The position numbers were made by a program, and so were the translations under genes. Below, one piece after another: positions 62,114 to 64,000 of a stretch of 64,000 bases of DNA. How positions within the stretch are numbered: the first letter of the stretch is position 1; every line of letters begins with the position of its first letter. The stretch comes from Micromonospora cremea (GTDB lineage: Bacteria; Actinomycetota; Actinomycetes; Mycobacteriales; Micromonosporaceae), in assembly GCF_900143515.1 (NCBI RefSeq), contig NZ_FSQT01000001.1, forward strand, positions 930,001-994,000, read 5' to 3'. The notes under the pieces are model-generated. The model was not told where the DNA came from. It saw only the letters and a program-made list of their open reading frames with translations, and searched no databases.

Positions 62114-63361
62114 ATGAGTAATAAGCTCGCTCGCTTTGGCGTCGCCAGGGCGACATGTGCTCTCGGCTTGGCCGCCGCTCTCTTGACCGGTTGCGGCTCT
62201 GGCGACGATTCCGGTGACGGTGTCACTGAACTGACCTTCGCGGCCTCGACCTTCGGCGACCCGGGCCGCGGGCCCCTGCTGACGAAATGGCTCGATGAGT
62301 TCAATCAGGGCCAGGACGAGGTCCGGGTCTCCGCCGCCGCGGTGCCGTACCCGACCTTCGGTCAGACGGTGCTCACTCAGATGGGCAGCGGCAAGGGGCC
62401 TGACCTGGTCCGCTTCGACATGCCCGAGTTCGAGGCCGCCGCGGACGCCGGCCTCATCGCGCCTCTGGACAAGATGATCGATGTCGGCAAGTACGACCTG
62501 CTCAAGCAGCCGGATCAGTTCATGGTCCACGATGGCGTCCGGCACGGCGTCATCTTCGAGGCGTCGAACTACGCGATGTTCTACAACGCGGATCTGATCC
62601 CGACGCCGCCGACCACCTACGAGCAGTTCACCGCCACCGCCAAGTCGCTGACCAAGGGCGACGTCTTCGGCCTCGCTTTCCGCCAGACCGAGGCGGAGGA
62701 GGCCGGCGTTTGGCAGGACATCTTCAACTACGTCTACGGCTTCGGCGGCGCGTGGTCCGACGGCAAGAACCTGACGATCAACTCCCCCGAGAACCTCAAG
62801 GGCCTACAGGCGTACAAGGACCTGTACGACGCCAACGTCATCCCACGCGGAGCGGACGCGGCGACGTTCCGGCGGATGTTCGCCGAGGGCAAGGTCGGGA
62901 TGGAGCTCAACAACGGGGGGTACGTGACCGCGACGCGCGGCCAGAACGCGCAGCTGAACTTCAGCGTCGCGCCCATCCCGTTTCCGGTACGCAAGCAGGG
63001 CGCGATCCTCGCGCCGATCGTGATCAACGAGGCGAGCGAGGCCAAGGATGAGGCCGCCACCTTCATCCGCTGGGCGCTGGAGCCACAGAACCAGGTCAAG
63101 CTGCAGGAGATCCTCGGCGCGAGCAGCGTCGCCACCACCACGCAGCGCAGCGCGGAGTCGCTCAAGGCGACCCCGTTCCTCACCGTCTTCGACGGGCTCA
63201 CCGAGACCAGCCTGCCGCAGATCGTCCTGGGGTTCGAAGCGAAGACGCCGGACATCCGCAAGGTGGTCGTGCAGAACGTGATCGCGTCGTTGCAGGGCAA
63301 GGCGGACCTCAAGTCCGCACTGGATCGCGCACAGCAGCAGGCGACCGAGCTGGTCCGCTGA
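62114..63361 (+). CDS. ABC transporter sugar-binding lipoprotein
   Basis: 415 residues from ATG 62114, AGGGGAG upstream; GTG 62108 is in frame. Lipobox LLTGCG near residue 24. Body TFAASTFGDPGRGPLLTKWLDEFNQG, GSGKGPDLVRFDMPEFEAAADAG, NYAMFYNADLIPTPPTTYEQF and FAEGKVGMELNNGGYV is typical of MalE/UgpB-like binding proteins. Ligand unknown. A hairpin separates it from its permease. Confidence 0.93.
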   Translation: MSNKLARFGVARATCALGLAAALLTGCGSGDDSGDGVTELTFAASTFGDPGRGPLLTKWLDEFNQGQDEVRVSAAAVPYPTFGQTVLTQMGSGKGPDLVRFDMPEFEAAADAGLIAPLDKMIDVGKYDLLKQPDQFMVHDGVRHGVIFEASNYAMFYNADLIPTPPTTYEQFTATAKSLTKGDVFGLAFRQTEAEEAGVWQDIFNYVYGFGGAWSDGKNLTINSPENLKGLQAYKDLYDANVIPRGADAATFRRMFAEGKVGMELNNGGYVTATRGQNAQLNFSVAPIPFPVRKQGAILAPIVINEASEAKDEAATFIRWALEPQNQVKLQEILGASSVATTTQRSAESLKATPFLTVFDGLTETSLPQIVLGFEAKTPDIRKVVVQNVIASLQGKADLKSALDRAQQQATELVR

Positions 63362-63374
63362 CGGTCGACACGGC

Positions 63375-63412
63375 GACGCTGCCGGCGCGCCGGTCCGTGC
63401 GCCGGCAGCGTC
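63375..63412. terminator. Intercistronic hairpin between binding protein and permease
   Basis: GACGCTGCCGGCGC and GCGCCGGCAGCGTC pair perfectly around a 10-base loop. Probably a partial terminator or mRNA-stabilising stem that keeps binding protein levels above permease levels. Confidence 0.75.
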
Positions 63413-63434
63413 CTTCCTCAGAAGGATCACCCCG

Positions 63435-64000
63435 ATGACTGTGCTCGACCAGACCGGAGCACCGAAGACAAAACCCCGATCCGGGACGCGGCGTCGACCC
63501 AGCCCACTCGGTAGCAGGTGGACGCCGTATCTGTTCCTGGCCCCCGCCGCACTGTTCATCCTCGTCTTCCAGGCGGTGCCCCTCGTCCAGGAGGTGTACC
63601 TCAGCTTCACCCGGACGAGGCTGCTCAACCCCACCCGCAGCGAGTGGGTCGGGCTCGACAACTTCAACCGGATCTTCGGCGACCCCGACTTCCACCGCCC
63701 CTTGCTGATCACCCTCGTCTACGTGGTCGCCTGTGTCGTCGGCGCGGTCGGTGCCGGCCTCGCCGTCGCGCTCCTGCTCAACAAGGGTTTCCGGGGCCGT
63801 GGCGTGGCACGGGCGCTCGTGACCGTTCCCTGGGCCGCTCCCGGCATCGCGGTCGCGCTCATCGCAACCTGGATGCTCAACGCGCAGTACGGGATCGTGA
63901 ACCGGCTTCTCGACGCGTTGGGACTCGGCGTCCCGGGCGGCGCCATCCTGGACAGCTCGCGCTACGCGCTCCCGGCAGTGCTCGCGACGACCATCTGGCA
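63435..64000 (+). CDS. ABC sugar transporter permease, MalF type, 5' part
   Basis: Starts at ATG 63435 with AAGGA upstream and runs off the right edge; 188 residues visible. About 30 cytoplasmic residues, then helices at WTPYLFLAPAALFILVFQAV, ITLVYVVACVVGAVGAGLAV and GIAVALIATWML. GLDNFNRIFGDPDF precedes the second helix as in MalF homologues. The EAA loop lies beyond the window. Confidence 0.9.
   Translation, partial: MTVLDQTGAPKTKPRSGTRRRPSPLGSRWTPYLFLAPAALFILVFQAVPLVQEVYLSFTRTRLLNPTRSEWVGLDNFNRIFGDPDFHRPLLITLVYVVACVVGAVGAGLAVALLLNKGFRGRGVARALVTVPWAAPGIAVALIATWMLNAQYGIVNRLLDALGLGVPGGAILDSSRYALPAVLATTIW

Overview
The window is high-GC actinobacterial DNA: strong third-position G/C, many GTG and some TTG starts, Tat/lipobox secretion signals, a SARP-type regulator and an AAA/LuxR-like regulator. 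Its style suggests Micromonosporaceae, but that is inference; no rRNA or marker gene is present. It is almost entirely a carbohydrate-scavenging region. It holds four ABC sugar-uptake loci (MalEFG type), five pathway regulators (three IclR, two LacI), several secreted or cytosolic glycoside hydrolases, and decayed genes and IS scars between the loci.

Layout. 1-4150: the 3' end of a GH31 alpha-xylosidase/alpha-glucosidase-like gene and a secreted GH9-like enzyme with a C-terminal RTX repeat tail. 4200-6054: an IclR regulator between a 2-keto-3-deoxygluconate kinase-like remnant and a frameshifted KDPG aldolase. 6105-19127: a divergent divergon. The leftward arm is IclR, MalF, MalG, binding protein, GH105 and enolase-superfamily dehydratase. 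The rightward arm is a 1085-aa unassigned protein, a second enolase-superfamily dehydratase, a DapA-like aldolase, an SDR and an SMP-30 lactonase. Together these can encode import of an oligosaccharide (probably uronate-containing), hydrolysis, and a non-phosphorylative chain of dehydrogenase, lactonase, dehydratase and aldolase. Most genes in each arm are joined by 1-4 nt overlaps or direct abutment.

19149-23332: DUF305 and LVIVD proteins, then a mosaic of gene fragments (AraC-like, DUF4352, ATP-dependent DNA ligase, IS630). 23583-32901: a LacI-controlled alpha-galactoside locus (GH36, ABC importer, secreted GH39-like enzyme with carbohydrate-binding domains and a 3' frameshift), with two TGTGACC-type palindromes. 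33302-40798: a poorly organised zone with a triple discoidin-repeat secreted protein, small membrane proteins, a GNAT acetyltransferase, inorganic pyrophosphatase abutting an IS6 fragment, and a lipoprotein.

41105-51865: a second striking locus. One leftward operon runs LacI, FAD-dependent oxidoreductase, binding protein, two permeases, ROK kinase, NanE and exported DUF4127. Opposite it lies a secreted beta-propeller protein, with three TAATRCGYATTA-type operators between the two. 52016-52690: fragments of ferredoxin reductase and GT9. 52842-58437: a large secreted subtilisin and an AAA/LuxR-like regulator lacking an HTH. 58441-60290: a decayed aldehyde dehydrogenase and an intact WrbA. 60280-61029: a SARP regulator with a truncated BTAD. 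61141-64000: a third IclR regulator divergent from a further ABC importer that runs off the edge.
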